From positions 1 to 47,595 of the forward strand of contig CACYZM010000030.1 of the NCBI GenBank assembly GCA_902778855.1: a DNA stretch of 47,595 bases, written 5' to 3'. Position 1 is the first letter of the stretch, and every line of letters starts with the position of its first letter. Shown here in pieces: positions 16,307-23,845 of the stretch. The DNA is from an uncultured Bacteroidia bacterium (GTDB lineage Bacteria > Bacteroidota > Bacteroidia > Bacteroidales > UBA932). A program made the position numbers and the translations under genes. The notes below the pieces were generated by a model. That model did not search any database. It was not told where the DNA came from and saw nothing but the letters and a program-made list of their open reading frames with translations.

Positions 16307-17285
16307 TCACGTCGACCCGCCAGGTAATACCCAGTTCGATATTGTTGCGGCGCGCCGCATTGTCCCAATAATAGACCCCGTGCAAGCGCAGGTTGTCGCG
16401 CCCCAGCGGGAACCATTCCAGGCCGCAGCCCGCATAGATGTATTCCGTGCCGGGCGCGATGACCAGGTCGTACGGACGTCCCAGGGAATCCACGTTGCCG
16501 ATGTCGTTTTTCTCATAGCCGGCCTTGGCGCAGATGTTCCAGGCACCGACGCTCCAGATGATCTTCGAGATGAGCGAGAAGTCGCTCAGCACGAAATTCC
16601 GCTGCCCGAATCCGCTGCGGTTCATCAGGTCGACGTCGAAGATGACGTCGCGGAAGATGAAATGGTTGCCCAGCGCCACGTAGTTGACCATCCGCTTGTC
16701 GATATCCTCCACAAAGTTCACGCTCCAGAGCGTCTTCCACCACGGAGTGAACTGGCCGTGCCAGGCCAGGTTGTAGGCATAGATGTTCTGGAAGCCGAGC
16801 GACAGCGGCGAATTGCAGATCTGGCCCACCAGCTGCTGGTTCTCGGAAAAGGTATAGCCCACCGTCGCGCCGAAGGTGAAGGCCTGGTAGATATTGTTGC
16901 AGAACTGGCTGTAATAATAGACGTCGATCGGCGCCGCATCGTACTCGTAGCCGCCGATGAGCACCACGTACTTGCCCACCAGGAAATTCCAGCGCTCGGT
17001 GGCCTGCCAGTTGACGTACATGAAATCCGTCGCGTTGAACATATTGCGTTCGTCGAACACCTTCTTGTTGAGCCGCTGGCGGATGCGGTAGTCGATGTTG
17101 GGCGTGATGTGCCCCATCATCTGGAAGTTCAAGTATTCGCCGATGGCCTGGCTGTTGTATTGCCCGTCGGTGATGTCCTGGTGAAAGGAGGCCCGCATAT
17201 CGAAATAGAGACGGTCCACATGACTCTGCCCCGCCAGCAGCGCGGGAACGAGGCATGCTATCAAAAACAAGCAGATTCTTTTCAT
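16296..17285 (-). CDS. Outer-membrane porin, OprO/P-like (329 aa)
   Basis: A predicted outer-membrane beta-barrel. The signal peptide is KRICLFLIACLVPALLAGQS. The mature part alternates polar and aromatic residues in typical strands (RLYFDMRASFHQDI, FNATDFMYVNWQATERWNF, QAFTFGATVGYTF) and ends in an aromatic-rich final strand (NIELGITWRVDVINR). Bacteroidales proteins of this type fall in the phosphate-selective porin O/P group, but the substrate need not be phosphate. It is divergent from the YitT-like gene, and the shared 86-bp gap holds promoters for both. Confidence 0.75.
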   Translation of the reverse strand: MKRICLFLIACLVPALLAGQSHVDRLYFDMRASFHQDITDGQYNSQAIGEYLNFQMMGHITPNIDYRIRQRLNKKVFDERNMFNATDFMYVNWQATERWNFLVGKYVVLIGGYEYDAAPIDVYYYSQFCNNIYQAFTFGATVGYTFSENQQLVGQICNSPLSLGFQNIYAYNLAWHGQFTPWWKTLWSVNFVEDIDKRMVNYVALGNHFIFRDVIFDVDLMNRSGFGQRNFVLSDFSLISKIIWSVGAWNICAKAGYEKNDIGNVDSLGRPYDLVIAPGTEYIYAGCGLEWFPLGRDNLRLHGVYYWDNAARRNNIELGITWRVDVINR

Positions 17286-17319
17286 ATGCTTTAAAATTCT
17301 CGCGAAAGTAGCGGTTTAT

Positions 17320-17350
17320 TTTGAGATGCAAAAGATTTTTCGCATCTTTG
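17320..17350 (+). promoter_or_regulatory. Promoter of the YitT-fbp operon (TTTG-N19-CATCTTTG)
   Basis: The -33 TTTG at 17320-17323 is followed after 19 bp by CATCTTTG (17343-17350), one mismatch from TAnnTTTG. The start codon lies 21 bp downstream. Confidence 0.5.
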
Positions 17351-17371
17351 ATAGATAAATAAACCTGAACG

Positions 17372-18289
17372 ATGAAACCGTTGAAAGAACTTCTCCATCC
17401 AGTCGTCACCTGGAAATTCTGGAAAGAACTGATCATCATGACACTGGGTATGGCCGTCGGCGCCGCGGCCGTCTATTATTTCCTGATGCCGAGCAACCTG
17501 ATCATCGGCAGCATATCCGGTCTGTCCATCGTGCTGTCCCAGATTTTCGGCGGCGCGGTCAAGGTGTCGGTCATCGTTACCATCATCAACGCCATCCTGC
17601 TCATCCTGGCCTGGCTGCTGATCGGTGCCGAATTCGGCGCCAAGACCGTCTACACGGCCCTGATCCTCGGTCCGCTGATCGAGTTCTGGGAAAAGGTCAT
17701 GCCCTACCAGAGCCTGATGGAGGCCGGGGCCACCTCCGTAATGAACGACCCCTGGCTCGACCTCATCTGTTTCGTCCTGCTGCTGAGCATCTCCCAGGCC
17801 ATCCTCTTCCGCATCAACGCCTCCACCGGCGGTCTCGACATCCTGGCCAAGATCGTCAACAAATACCTCCACTTCGACATCGGCATGTCGGTCACCATAG
17901 CCGGCGCCGCGATCTGCTGCTCCGCTTTCGCCATCAACCCGTTCCGGATGGTGGTCATCGGTCTGATCGGCACCTGGATCAACGGCGTGGTCGTGGACTA
18001 CTTCACCGACACGCTCAACAAGCGCAAGAAAGTCTGCATCATCAGCAAAGACCACGAAGCCATCCGCCAGTACATTACGAAGGAACTGCGGCGCGGCTGC
18101 AGCATCTACCGCCTGGAAGGCGGCTATACCGGCGAGGAGAAAGTCGAAATCGTGGCCCTGCTCACCCAGAACGAATATGCGGCCCTCTTCAATTATCTGA
18201 AGGAAAAGAGCTTCGACACCTTCATCACCGCATCGAACGTCAGTGAAATCTACGGCAACTGGAACACCGGCAAACGACACCTCTCATGA
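17372..18289 (+). CDS. YitT family membrane protein (DUF161/DUF2179, 305 aa)
   Basis: An inner-membrane protein with five to six hydrophobic segments in residues about 20-205 and a soluble C-terminal DUF2179 domain (from KVCIISKDHEAIRQYITKEL, including SIYRLEGGYTGEEKVEIVAL). The family is widespread and its transport role is unproven. Length is standard. It overlaps the fbp start by 4 bp (ATGA at 18286-18289), so translation of the two is probably coupled. Confidence 0.85.
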   Translation: MKPLKELLHPVVTWKFWKELIIMTLGMAVGAAAVYYFLMPSNLIIGSISGLSIVLSQIFGGAVKVSVIVTIINAILLILAWLLIGAEFGAKTVYTALILGPLIEFWEKVMPYQSLMEAGATSVMNDPWLDLICFVLLLSISQAILFRINASTGGLDILAKIVNKYLHFDIGMSVTIAGAAICCSAFAINPFRMVVIGLIGTWINGVVVDYFTDTLNKRKKVCIISKDHEAIRQYITKELRRGCSIYRLEGGYTGEEKVEIVALLTQNEYAALFNYLKEKSFDTFITASNVSEIYGNWNTGKRHLS

Positions 18290-20256
18290 AACGCGACCTG
18301 AAATACCTCCGCCTCCTGGCCAAGAGTTTCCCGACCGAGCAGTCGGCCTGCACCGAGATCATCAACCTCGAGGCCATCCTCAATCTTCCGAAAGGCACGG
18401 AACACTTCATCTGCGACCTGCACGGCGAATACGAGGCCTTCGAGCACGTGCTGCGCAACGGCTCCGGCGTCATCCGCCAGAAAGTCGAAATGATCTTCGG
18501 CGCCACGCTCACCGAAACCGAGATCCGCGAGCTCTGCACGCTCATCTACTACCCGGAAGACAAGATCCGCGCAGTCCGCACGACCCTGCGCACCCGCGCC
18601 AAGATGCAGGAATGGTACCGCGTGATGCTGATGCGCATCATCCAGGTCATGGCCATCTGCTCCACGAAATACACGCGTTCCAAGGTCCGCAAGGCCCTTC
18701 CGAAGGAGTATTCCTACATCATCGAGGAACTGCTCCACGAATGGATCGAGGACAACCAGAACAAGCGCCGCTATATGATGTCGATCGTCGACACGATCAT
18801 CGCGACGGGCCGGGCCGACCACTTCATCGCCACCATCTGCAACGTCATCCACCGGCTGGTCATCGACTCGCTCCACATCATCGGCGACATCTATGACCGC
18901 GGTCCGGGCGCGCACCTGATCATGGAGACCCTGTGCAACTACCACAACTACGATATCCAGTGGGGCAACCACGACATCGTGTGGATGGGCGCCGCCGCGG
19001 GCAGCCGCGCCTGCGTGGCCAACGTCCTGCGCCTGTGCTTCCGCTATGCGAACCTCTCCACCCTCGAAGACGGCTACGGCATCAACCTGCTGCCGCTCAC
19101 GACCTTCGCGATGGAGACCTACGCCGACGACCCCTGCACGCTCTTCCGTCCGAAAAAGAACGAGTACGAGCAGTTGCCCGAGTCGCAGCTGGCCCTGATC
19201 GCCAAGCTGCACAAGGCCATCGCCGTCATCCAGTTCAAGCAGGAGAAGCTCGTGATCGACCGCAACCCCGAATTCGGGATGGACGACCGCAACGTGCTGC
19301 ACCTGATCGATTTCAAGAAGGGCACCATCCGGCTCGGCGGGAAAGACTATCCGCTCAGGGACACGAACTTCCCCACCATCGATCCTGACGATCCCTATAA
19401 GCTGACGCCAGCCGAACTGGAGATTCTCGAAGGCGTGACGCGCAGTTTCGAGACCAGCGAGAAGCTGCGGCGCCACATCGCCTGCTTCCTGAACCACGGT
19501 TCGCTCTACCTGGTGCGCAACAGCAACCTGCTCTTCCACGGCTCCGTCCCGATGAATCCCGACGGCTCGTTCCGCGAGATGATGATCCAGGGCAAGCCCT
19601 ATGCCGGCAAGAAGCTCTTCGACAAGATCGACCAGATGGTCCGCAACGCCTATTATACCCGCGAGGAAACGCCGCGCCGCCAGGCCGGCCAGGACTTCAT
19701 CTGGTACCTCTGGTGCGGCCCTGTGGCCCCGACCTTCGACAAGGACAGGATGGCCACTTTCGAGCGGTATTTCGTGGCCGACAAAGAGCCGCAGAAAGAG
19801 ACGAACGGCGCCTACAAGGAGCTGAAGAACCGGGCCGACATCTGCGAGAAGATCCTCCGCGAGTTCGGCGTCACCGACATGCGGCACGCCCACATCATCA
19901 ACGGCCACATTCCCGTGAAGACCATCAAGGGCGAGAGTCCCATCCGGGCCGACGGCAAGCTGCTGATGATCGACGGCGGCTACTCCAAGGCCTACCAGCC
20001 CGAGACCGGCATCGCCGGCTATACGCTGATCTACAACTCCCAGAGCCTGAAACTGGTGCAGCACGCCCCGTTCTCCACGCGCGAAATGGCCGTCAAATAC
20101 GGCCTCGACATCCTCTCGGAGACCAAGGTCCTCGAGTTCGAGGAAAGCCGCCGCTACGTCCGCGACACGGATCAGGGCGCCGAACTCAAGGAACAGATCG
20201 ACGACCTCTATCAGCTGCTGGACGCCTATCGCAACGGCTCCATCCGCAGCAAATAA
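18286..20256 (+). CDS. fbp: Fructose-1,6-bisphosphatase, class III (656 aa)
   Basis: Hydrolyses fructose 1,6-bisphosphate to fructose 6-phosphate and phosphate, the committed step of gluconeogenesis, in the cytoplasm. The metallophosphatase motifs are all present: DLHGEYEAF (Asp44, His46), GDIYDRGPGAHLIM, WGNHDIVWMG and the late NGHIPVKTIKG. The 656-residue length matches class III enzymes of Bacteroidota and Firmicutes (FBPase_2). An organism that grows on amino acids would need gluconeogenesis, which fits the lysine-fermentation genes elsewhere in the window. Its neighbours are YitT (coupled, upstream) and mutY (6 bp downstream). Confidence 0.95.
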   Translation: MKRDLKYLRLLAKSFPTEQSACTEIINLEAILNLPKGTEHFICDLHGEYEAFEHVLRNGSGVIRQKVEMIFGATLTETEIRELCTLIYYPEDKIRAVRTTLRTRAKMQEWYRVMLMRIIQVMAICSTKYTRSKVRKALPKEYSYIIEELLHEWIEDNQNKRRYMMSIVDTIIATGRADHFIATICNVIHRLVIDSLHIIGDIYDRGPGAHLIMETLCNYHNYDIQWGNHDIVWMGAAAGSRACVANVLRLCFRYANLSTLEDGYGINLLPLTTFAMETYADDPCTLFRPKKNEYEQLPESQLALIAKLHKAIAVIQFKQEKLVIDRNPEFGMDDRNVLHLIDFKKGTIRLGGKDYPLRDTNFPTIDPDDPYKLTPAELEILEGVTRSFETSEKLRRHIACFLNHGSLYLVRNSNLLFHGSVPMNPDGSFREMMIQGKPYAGKKLFDKIDQMVRNAYYTREETPRRQAGQDFIWYLWCGPVAPTFDKDRMATFERYFVADKEPQKETNGAYKELKNRADICEKILREFGVTDMRHAHIINGHIPVKTIKGESPIRADGKLLMIDGGYSKAYQPETGIAGYTLIYNSQSLKLVQHAPFSTREMAVKYGLDILSETKVLEFEESRRYVRDTDQGAELKEQIDDLYQLLDAYRNGSIRSK

Positions 20257-20262
20257 CGACCT

Positions 20263-21249
20263 ATGTCGGATTCCCATTTTACGAGCGCCATCCTGCAGTG
20301 GTACGCGGCCAACGGCCGCGACCTGCCCTGGCGCCGTACGCGGGATCCGTATGCCATCTGGCTGAGCGAGATCATCCTGCAGCAGACGCGCATCGCCCAG
20401 GGGCAGGCCTATTGGGAGCGCTTTATGGCGCGGTTTCCCGACGTGGAGAGTCTGGCGGCCGCCTCGGAAGACGAGGTGCTGCGGCTTTGGGAAGGCCTCG
20501 GCTATTACAGCCGCGGCCGCAACCTCCTCGCCGCAGCCCGGCAGATCGCGGCGGCCGACGCCTTTCCTTCCACGCTGGAAGGCATCCGTGACCTGAAAGG
20601 CGTGGGCGACTACACCGCTGCGGCCATCGGCTCCATCGCCTTCGGCCTGCCCGCCGCCGTGGTCGACGGCAATGTCTATCGGGTCCTGTCGCGGTACTAC
20701 GGGATTGACACGCCGGTCGGTTCCACGGCGGCCAAGAAAGAATTCACGGCCTTGGCGCAGTCGCTGCTGCCGGCCGACCGTCCCGGCGATTTCAATCAGG
20801 CGATGATGGATTTCGGGGCGATCCAATGCACGCCCGCCTCGCCGGCCTGTCTCACCTGCCCCCTGGCCGCCACTTGCGTGGCGCTGCGGGAAGGCCGCGT
20901 GGAGTCGCTGCCGGTGCGGCAGCGCCCTGCGGCCGTGCAAACGCGGCAACTGGTCTATGTCTATCTGCGCTGCCAGGGCCGCACGGCCATCCGCCGCCGT
21001 GGCGCCGGCGACATCTGGCAAGGCCTCTGGGAGCCGCTGACCGAACTGCTCCCCGGCGTGGAAGCGAAGCTCCTGCGCCAAGGCGTCCGGCACCAGCTCA
21101 CGCACCGGACTCTGATCGCCGACTTCTACCTGGCGGAAACGCAGCAGGCCCCTGCCCTTCCCGACGGCTATGTCTGGATACAGGAAGCGGAGCTCGACAA
21201 CTACGCCAAGCCCCGCCTCTTCGAACTGTTGCTCCAGTCGCTAGATTAA
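20263..21249 (+). CDS. mutY: A/G-specific adenine DNA glycosylase MutY (328 aa)
   Basis: Removes adenine mispaired with 8-oxoguanine during base-excision repair. The N-terminal HhH-GPD domain contains LSEIILQQTRIAQGQ (catalytic Glu), the helix-hairpin-helix LKGVGDYTAAAI and the catalytic Asp in VVDGNVYRVLSR. The [4Fe-4S] cluster loop has the canonical spacing C-x6-C-x2-C-x5-C in CTPASPACLTCPLAATC. The C-terminal NUDIX-like domain that reads 8-oxoG begins around VQTRQLVYVYLRC. It is probably co-transcribed with fbp. The end overlaps the convergent permease gene by 9 bp. Confidence 0.95.
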   Translation: MSDSHFTSAILQWYAANGRDLPWRRTRDPYAIWLSEIILQQTRIAQGQAYWERFMARFPDVESLAAASEDEVLRLWEGLGYYSRGRNLLAAARQIAAADAFPSTLEGIRDLKGVGDYTAAAIGSIAFGLPAAVVDGNVYRVLSRYYGIDTPVGSTAAKKEFTALAQSLLPADRPGDFNQAMMDFGAIQCTPASPACLTCPLAATCVALREGRVESLPVRQRPAAVQTRQLVYVYLRCQGRTAIRRRGAGDIWQGLWEPLTELLPGVEAKLLRQGVRHQLTHRTLIADFYLAETQQAPALPDGYVWIQEAELDNYAKPRLFELLLQSLD

Positions 21250-22392
21250 CGCATTCGTATTCTCTTTGTCGATATCCGGAATGAGCCGCCGGACCGCTTT
21301 CTTGTCGGAGAAAAAGCGGATGGCGATGACGCGGATTACCGTATAGGCCGGTATGCCGACCAGCAGGCCCACCGTCCCGCCGATTCGGCCGGCCATCAGC
21401 AGCACGATGAAAATCTCGAGCGGCGTGGCCTTGATGCTCGTCGAATAGATCAGCGGCTGATATACGAAATTGTCGATCAGCTGCGTGGCCAGCATCACGG
21501 CCAGGACGATCAGGGCGAACGCCCAGATCGGCACCGCCAGGCCGACGCCGGCGCCATACTTGAGTACCACACACAGAATCACGCCGATCGCCTCGCCCAA
21601 CAGCGGACCCACATAAGGAATCACGTTCAGGATGCCGGCGATGAAGGCGATGCCGATGGCATATTCCGGCCCGACCTGGGCGATCAGCCACAGGCCGAGG
21701 AAGTCGAGCAGGATGACGCCCATCACCTCGATGATCAGGCCGATGAAATAGCGCGAAAGCAGATGCGTCGTGTCGGAGATCGTCGATTTGGCCGACAATT
21801 CCCACCGGTCGGGCACCAGCGCGCAGATGATCCGGCTGAACAGCGTCTCGTCCTTGATGAAAAAGAACGAGATGAATACCACCGAAAAGATGCCGATGAC
21901 GATGCTGGCGGCCACCGAAGCGACGGAGCCGATGACGGATGAGACATTGGAGAAATTGAGCAGCTCGCGGATCTTGTCGAGGATCACGGTCACGATATCG
22001 TAATTCGGCCCCAGCGAAGGGAACAGGCTGTAAATGGCCTGATTGATCTTGTCGATCAGGCTGTTATAAGGAAGATCCGAAGCGTTCATCGCCGACGCAT
22101 CGCGGATGATGCCCGTCACGACCGGCACGATCTGCGTCAGGAACAAGGCCGACCCCGCCAGAATGAGAATAATGGTGATTACCGCCAACAACCCGTCCGG
22201 CAGCGATTTCCCGCGGATCTTGACCCGCCGGAAAAGCCGCATCAGCGGCTGCCCGATCAGGGACACAACAAACGCGATGATAATATAGACGAGTACGCTC
22301 CGGAAATACCAGCAAAGCCCAACAATGGCGGCAAAAACCGCCAGCCGGAGAATCCAGCCGGCCAGTTTATCGACATTCCTTTCTTGTTCCAT
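21241..22392 (-). CDS. AI-2E family transporter (383 aa)
   Basis: A polytopic inner-membrane protein of the AI-2E/TqsA/PerM family. Seven to eight hydrophobic segments are visible: an N-terminal pair (AAIVGLCWYFRSVLVYIIIA), the re-entrant IVIGIFSVVFISFFFIKDE, and a C-terminal block with GILNVIPYVGPLLGEAIGVI, a family hallmark. Substrates are unknown for most members; some export small organics or exchange sodium and protons. It is a single gene with a TAAATTTG -7 element 5 bp before the start, next to the divergent tRNA gene. Confidence 0.88.
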   Translation of the reverse strand: MEQERNVDKLAGWILRLAVFAAIVGLCWYFRSVLVYIIIAFVVSLIGQPLMRLFRRVKIRGKSLPDGLLAVITIILILAGSALFLTQIVPVVTGIIRDASAMNASDLPYNSLIDKINQAIYSLFPSLGPNYDIVTVILDKIRELLNFSNVSSVIGSVASVAASIVIGIFSVVFISFFFIKDETLFSRIICALVPDRWELSAKSTISDTTHLLSRYFIGLIIEVMGVILLDFLGLWLIAQVGPEYAIGIAFIAGILNVIPYVGPLLGEAIGVILCVVLKYGAGVGLAVPIWAFALIVLAVMLATQLIDNFVYQPLIYSTSIKATPLEIFIVLLMAGRIGGTVGLLVGIPAYTVIRVIAIRFFSDKKAVRRLIPDIDKENTNALI

Positions 22393-22396
22393 AGTT

Positions 22397-22404
22397 CAAA
22401 TTTA
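22397..22404 (-). promoter_or_regulatory. Candidate -7 element (TAAATTTG) of the AI-2E transporter gene
   Basis: Exact TAnnTTTG match on the minus strand, 4-5 bp before the ATG; implies a nearly leaderless mRNA. Confidence 0.4.
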
Positions 22405-22445
22405 CAAAAACTCAGCAAAAATGTTGCACGAATAAAAAAAATAGC

Positions 22446-22453
22446 TACCTTTG
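22446..22453 (+). promoter_or_regulatory. Candidate -7 element (TACCTTTG) of the tRNA gene
   Basis: Exact TAnnTTTG match 15 bp before the mature tRNA 5' end; a TTGC about 19 bp upstream may serve as -33. Confidence 0.55.
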
Positions 22454-22468
22454 CAGAACAAAACCGAT

Positions 22469-22541
22469 GGGGTATTAGCTCAGTTGGTAGAGCGTTTGAA
22501 TGGCATTCAAAAGGTCAGGAGTCCGATTCTCCTATACTCCA
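22469..22541 (+). tRNA. tRNA-Ala (anticodon GGC)
   Basis: A 73-nt cloverleaf. The acceptor GGGGTAT pairs with ATACTCC, giving the G3:U70 wobble that is the identity element for alanine, with A73 as discriminator. The D arm is GCTCAGTTGGTAGAGC. The anticodon stem is TTTGA/TCAAA with loop ATGGCAT, so the anticodon is GGC. The variable loop is AGGTC and the T stem is AGGAG/CTCCT. CCA is not encoded. The T loop reads TCCGATT, with C at position 55 where almost all tRNAs have U (pseudouridine). The acceptor 3' strand is also the outer part of the terminator palindrome that follows. Confidence 0.92.
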
Positions 22542-22587
22542 CAAAGAAAATCCAGGTCTCAGGACCTGGATTTTTTTTGTGGAGTAT
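22534..22587 (+). terminator. tRNA terminator: 25-bp palindrome reaching into the tRNA acceptor strand
   Basis: The inner stem AAAATCCAGGTC/GACCTGGATTTT (22547-22558, 22563-22574) with loop TCAG and eight T residues (22571-22578) is a classic intrinsic terminator. The complementarity continues outward: 22534-22558 and 22563-22587 pair over 25 positions with one G.U. The left arm therefore includes ATACTCCA, the 3' acceptor strand of the tRNA, and the right arm ends in its complement, TGGAGTAT. Confidence 0.85.
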
Positions 22588-22638
22588 GAGAAGCTACGCT
22601 TCTCTTTCCTACGGGTGGCACAGCCCCCCGAACCCCCT

Positions 22639-22663
22639 CGCGTCTTCGACGCGTTGTTTTTTT
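22639..22663 (+). terminator. Hairpin with T run (second terminator-like element)
   Basis: CGCGTC (22639-22644), loop TTC, GACGCG (22648-22653), then TTGTTTTTTT. A 6-bp GC stem plus T run fits an intrinsic terminator on the plus strand, downstream of the tRNA terminator. It could end a separate small transcript. Confidence 0.5.
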
Positions 22664-22789
22664 ACTTGAACGGATTTACACTGAATGATGGAATAATACC
22701 ATGCATTCTCCCCCGGGTCGCTTCGCTCCGAAATCACCGGGGAAAGAAACTGTGGCACTTACTATCCTGAGAATCAACTATTTCCAGAC

Positions 22790-22819
22790 AATCGTGTGCG
22801 CATTTTTACGCACACGATT
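22790..22819. repeat. Perfect 11-bp inverted repeat
   Basis: AATCGTGTGCG (22790-22800) and CGCACACGATT (22809-22819) around the loop CATTTTTA. Symmetric enough for either strand; T-richness after it is weak, so terminator function is unsure. Confidence 0.7.
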
Positions 22820-22943
22820 ATTAGCAACGAATTGATATACAGACATATAGATGCCACACCTTCTGACTTGGAAGAACTCTAAGACGTGGCCCGTTCCTTC
22901 CGGTCCAATCACTGGACCGGAGGAAACACCCGCAGGTGATCTT

Positions 22944-23016
22944 GGAAGCCCTACGGAGGGAAGGAACAATTCCGGAGCCTGAGCGGAGGAATTGCTCCTT
23001 CCCGACAGGGCTTTCC
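22944..23016. repeat. Nested long hairpin of about 73 nt
   Basis: The outer arms GGAAGCCCT (22944-22952) and AGGGCTTTCC (23007-23016) enclose inner arms GGGAAGGAACAATTCC (22958-22973) and GGAATTGCTCCTTCCC (22988-23003), which pair over almost their full length. Asymmetric internal loops (ACGGA and GAC) separate the two stems. Such a shape suggests an RNA fold rather than a protein-binding site. Confidence 0.65.
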
Positions 23017-23042
23017 ATAGCGCCAGTCGCTAGCCGTCGGGG

Positions 23043-23537
23043 TCAAGAAAGTTGTTTTGTTCTGATGAAATGCCCTTCTTGCACGGCGGCGAACGTGGCT
23101 AGGGCGGCCACGAGGGCGATGGGAATCAGTGACCAGAACAAGGTCGGGGCCGCCAGGAAAAGAGACAGACCGGTCAGTTTGTTGGCATAGGTGTGGGGAA
23201 AACAGAATCGTTTGCAGAAGATCAGGGCTGATACTTGGTTCACAATCTTGATGAAGGCAATCACTCCGGCCCAGATCCACAGCCAAACAGGAATCTGGAA
23301 CACCGGCAATAACCGGATAGCGCAGCAGGCTACGAGCATTATGTCGGCCACACTGTCCAAGACGGATCCGGTTTTGCTTTCCGCGTGGAGTTTTCTTGCC
23401 AGCCAGCCGTCCAGGATGTCGCTGAGCCCGCAGAGTCCATAGAGGATCCAGAATGGCCACCCCTTCACATCACAAAACAGCAGGCTGATGGAGCCTGCTG
23501 TCCTGAGTATGGAGATGACATTCGGCAAATGCTTCAT
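23043..23537 (-). CDS. CDP-alcohol phosphatidyltransferase family protein (164 aa)
   Basis: A membrane enzyme that would transfer a phosphatidyl or similar phospho-alcohol group from a CDP-linked donor. The family signature D-x2-D-G-x2-A-R-x8-G-x3-D-x3-D is complete in the segment starting SDILDGWLAR and ending GSVLDSVAD. Several hydrophobic helices follow. At 164 residues it is at the short end of the family, so donor and acceptor (phosphatidylglycerol-phosphate, inositol-like or other) cannot be assigned. Its start overlaps the stop of the TIGR04076 gene by 4 bp (ATGA), the last step of a minus-strand operon. Confidence 0.8.
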   Translation of the reverse strand: MKHLPNVISILRTAGSISLLFCDVKGWPFWILYGLCGLSDILDGWLARKLHAESKTGSVLDSVADIMLVACCAIRLLPVFQIPVWLWIWAGVIAFIKIVNQVSALIFCKRFCFPHTYANKLTGLSLFLAAPTLFWSLIPIALVAALATFAAVQEGHFIRTKQLS

Positions 23538-23830
23538 AGCACTTCGATATAGAAACTCACCGGTCGGAAGCCGTCGTTGCAGCTGATCATGGCGCTCAAC
23601 GGATTCTTCATCCAGCCGTCAAAGAAGTTTCCTTCTCCACGGGCCAGTGCCTCGACGAATTCCCGCATGGAGCCCCAGGCCGATGGACACATTCCTTCCG
23701 GACATTGACCATCAACCGAAATCCACTCCTGCCCCTCCTGCACATCGCACGTGTGCTCGATCGGGTTCTCATATTTCGCCATCAAATCCGGATACGAAGC
23801 CTTCCGGATGGCCGTGATTTTGATTTTCAT
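23534..23830 (-). CDS. TIGR04076 family protein (98 aa)
   Basis: A small cytoplasmic protein of the TIGR04076 family, which has no known role. It has conserved Cys residues and the usual layout: KIKITAIRKASYPDL, then HTCDVQEGQEWISVDGQCPE, WGSMREFVEALARGE, and a final CNDGFRPVSFYIEVL. Length is typical. It is translationally coupled (ATGA) to the phosphatidyltransferase gene. Confidence 0.85.
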   Translation of the reverse strand: MKIKITAIRKASYPDLMAKYENPIEHTCDVQEGQEWISVDGQCPEGMCPSAWGSMREFVEALARGEGNFFDGWMKNPLSAMISCNDGFRPVSFYIEVL

Positions 23831-23845
23831 CGAAGCAAACAGCCA

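Larger units (their letters stand above)
22579..23042. other. Gene-free stretch with at least five strong inverted repeats
   Basis: No convincing coding frame occurs here; the short frames lack recognisable domains. Structures seen: GAGAAGC/GCTTCTC (22588-22604); CGCGTC/GACGCG followed by a T run (22639-22663); CCCCGG/CCGGGG (22711-22742); AATCGTGTGCG/CGCACACGATT, 11 bp perfect (22790-22819); TCCGGTCCA/TGGACCGGA (22899-22921); and a nested long stem at 22944-23016. It may hold a structured RNA or the palindromic debris of mobile elements beside a tRNA gene; neither can be decided here. Confidence 0.6.

Noticed and set aside
18250-21105. A 951-codon minus-strand frame
   Set aside because: Opposite fbp and mutY, which carry complete active-site motifs.
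1455-23030. Identical 11-mer GCGCCAGTCGC at 1455-1465 and 23020-23030, both in intergenic DNA
   Set aside because: Eleven bases are too short to claim a dispersed repeat, and the flanks differ.
22579-23042. Retron, integron attC array or group II intron
   Set aside because: No reverse transcriptase, integrase or maturase gene is nearby, and the hairpins lack the attC core sites or intron domain V pattern.
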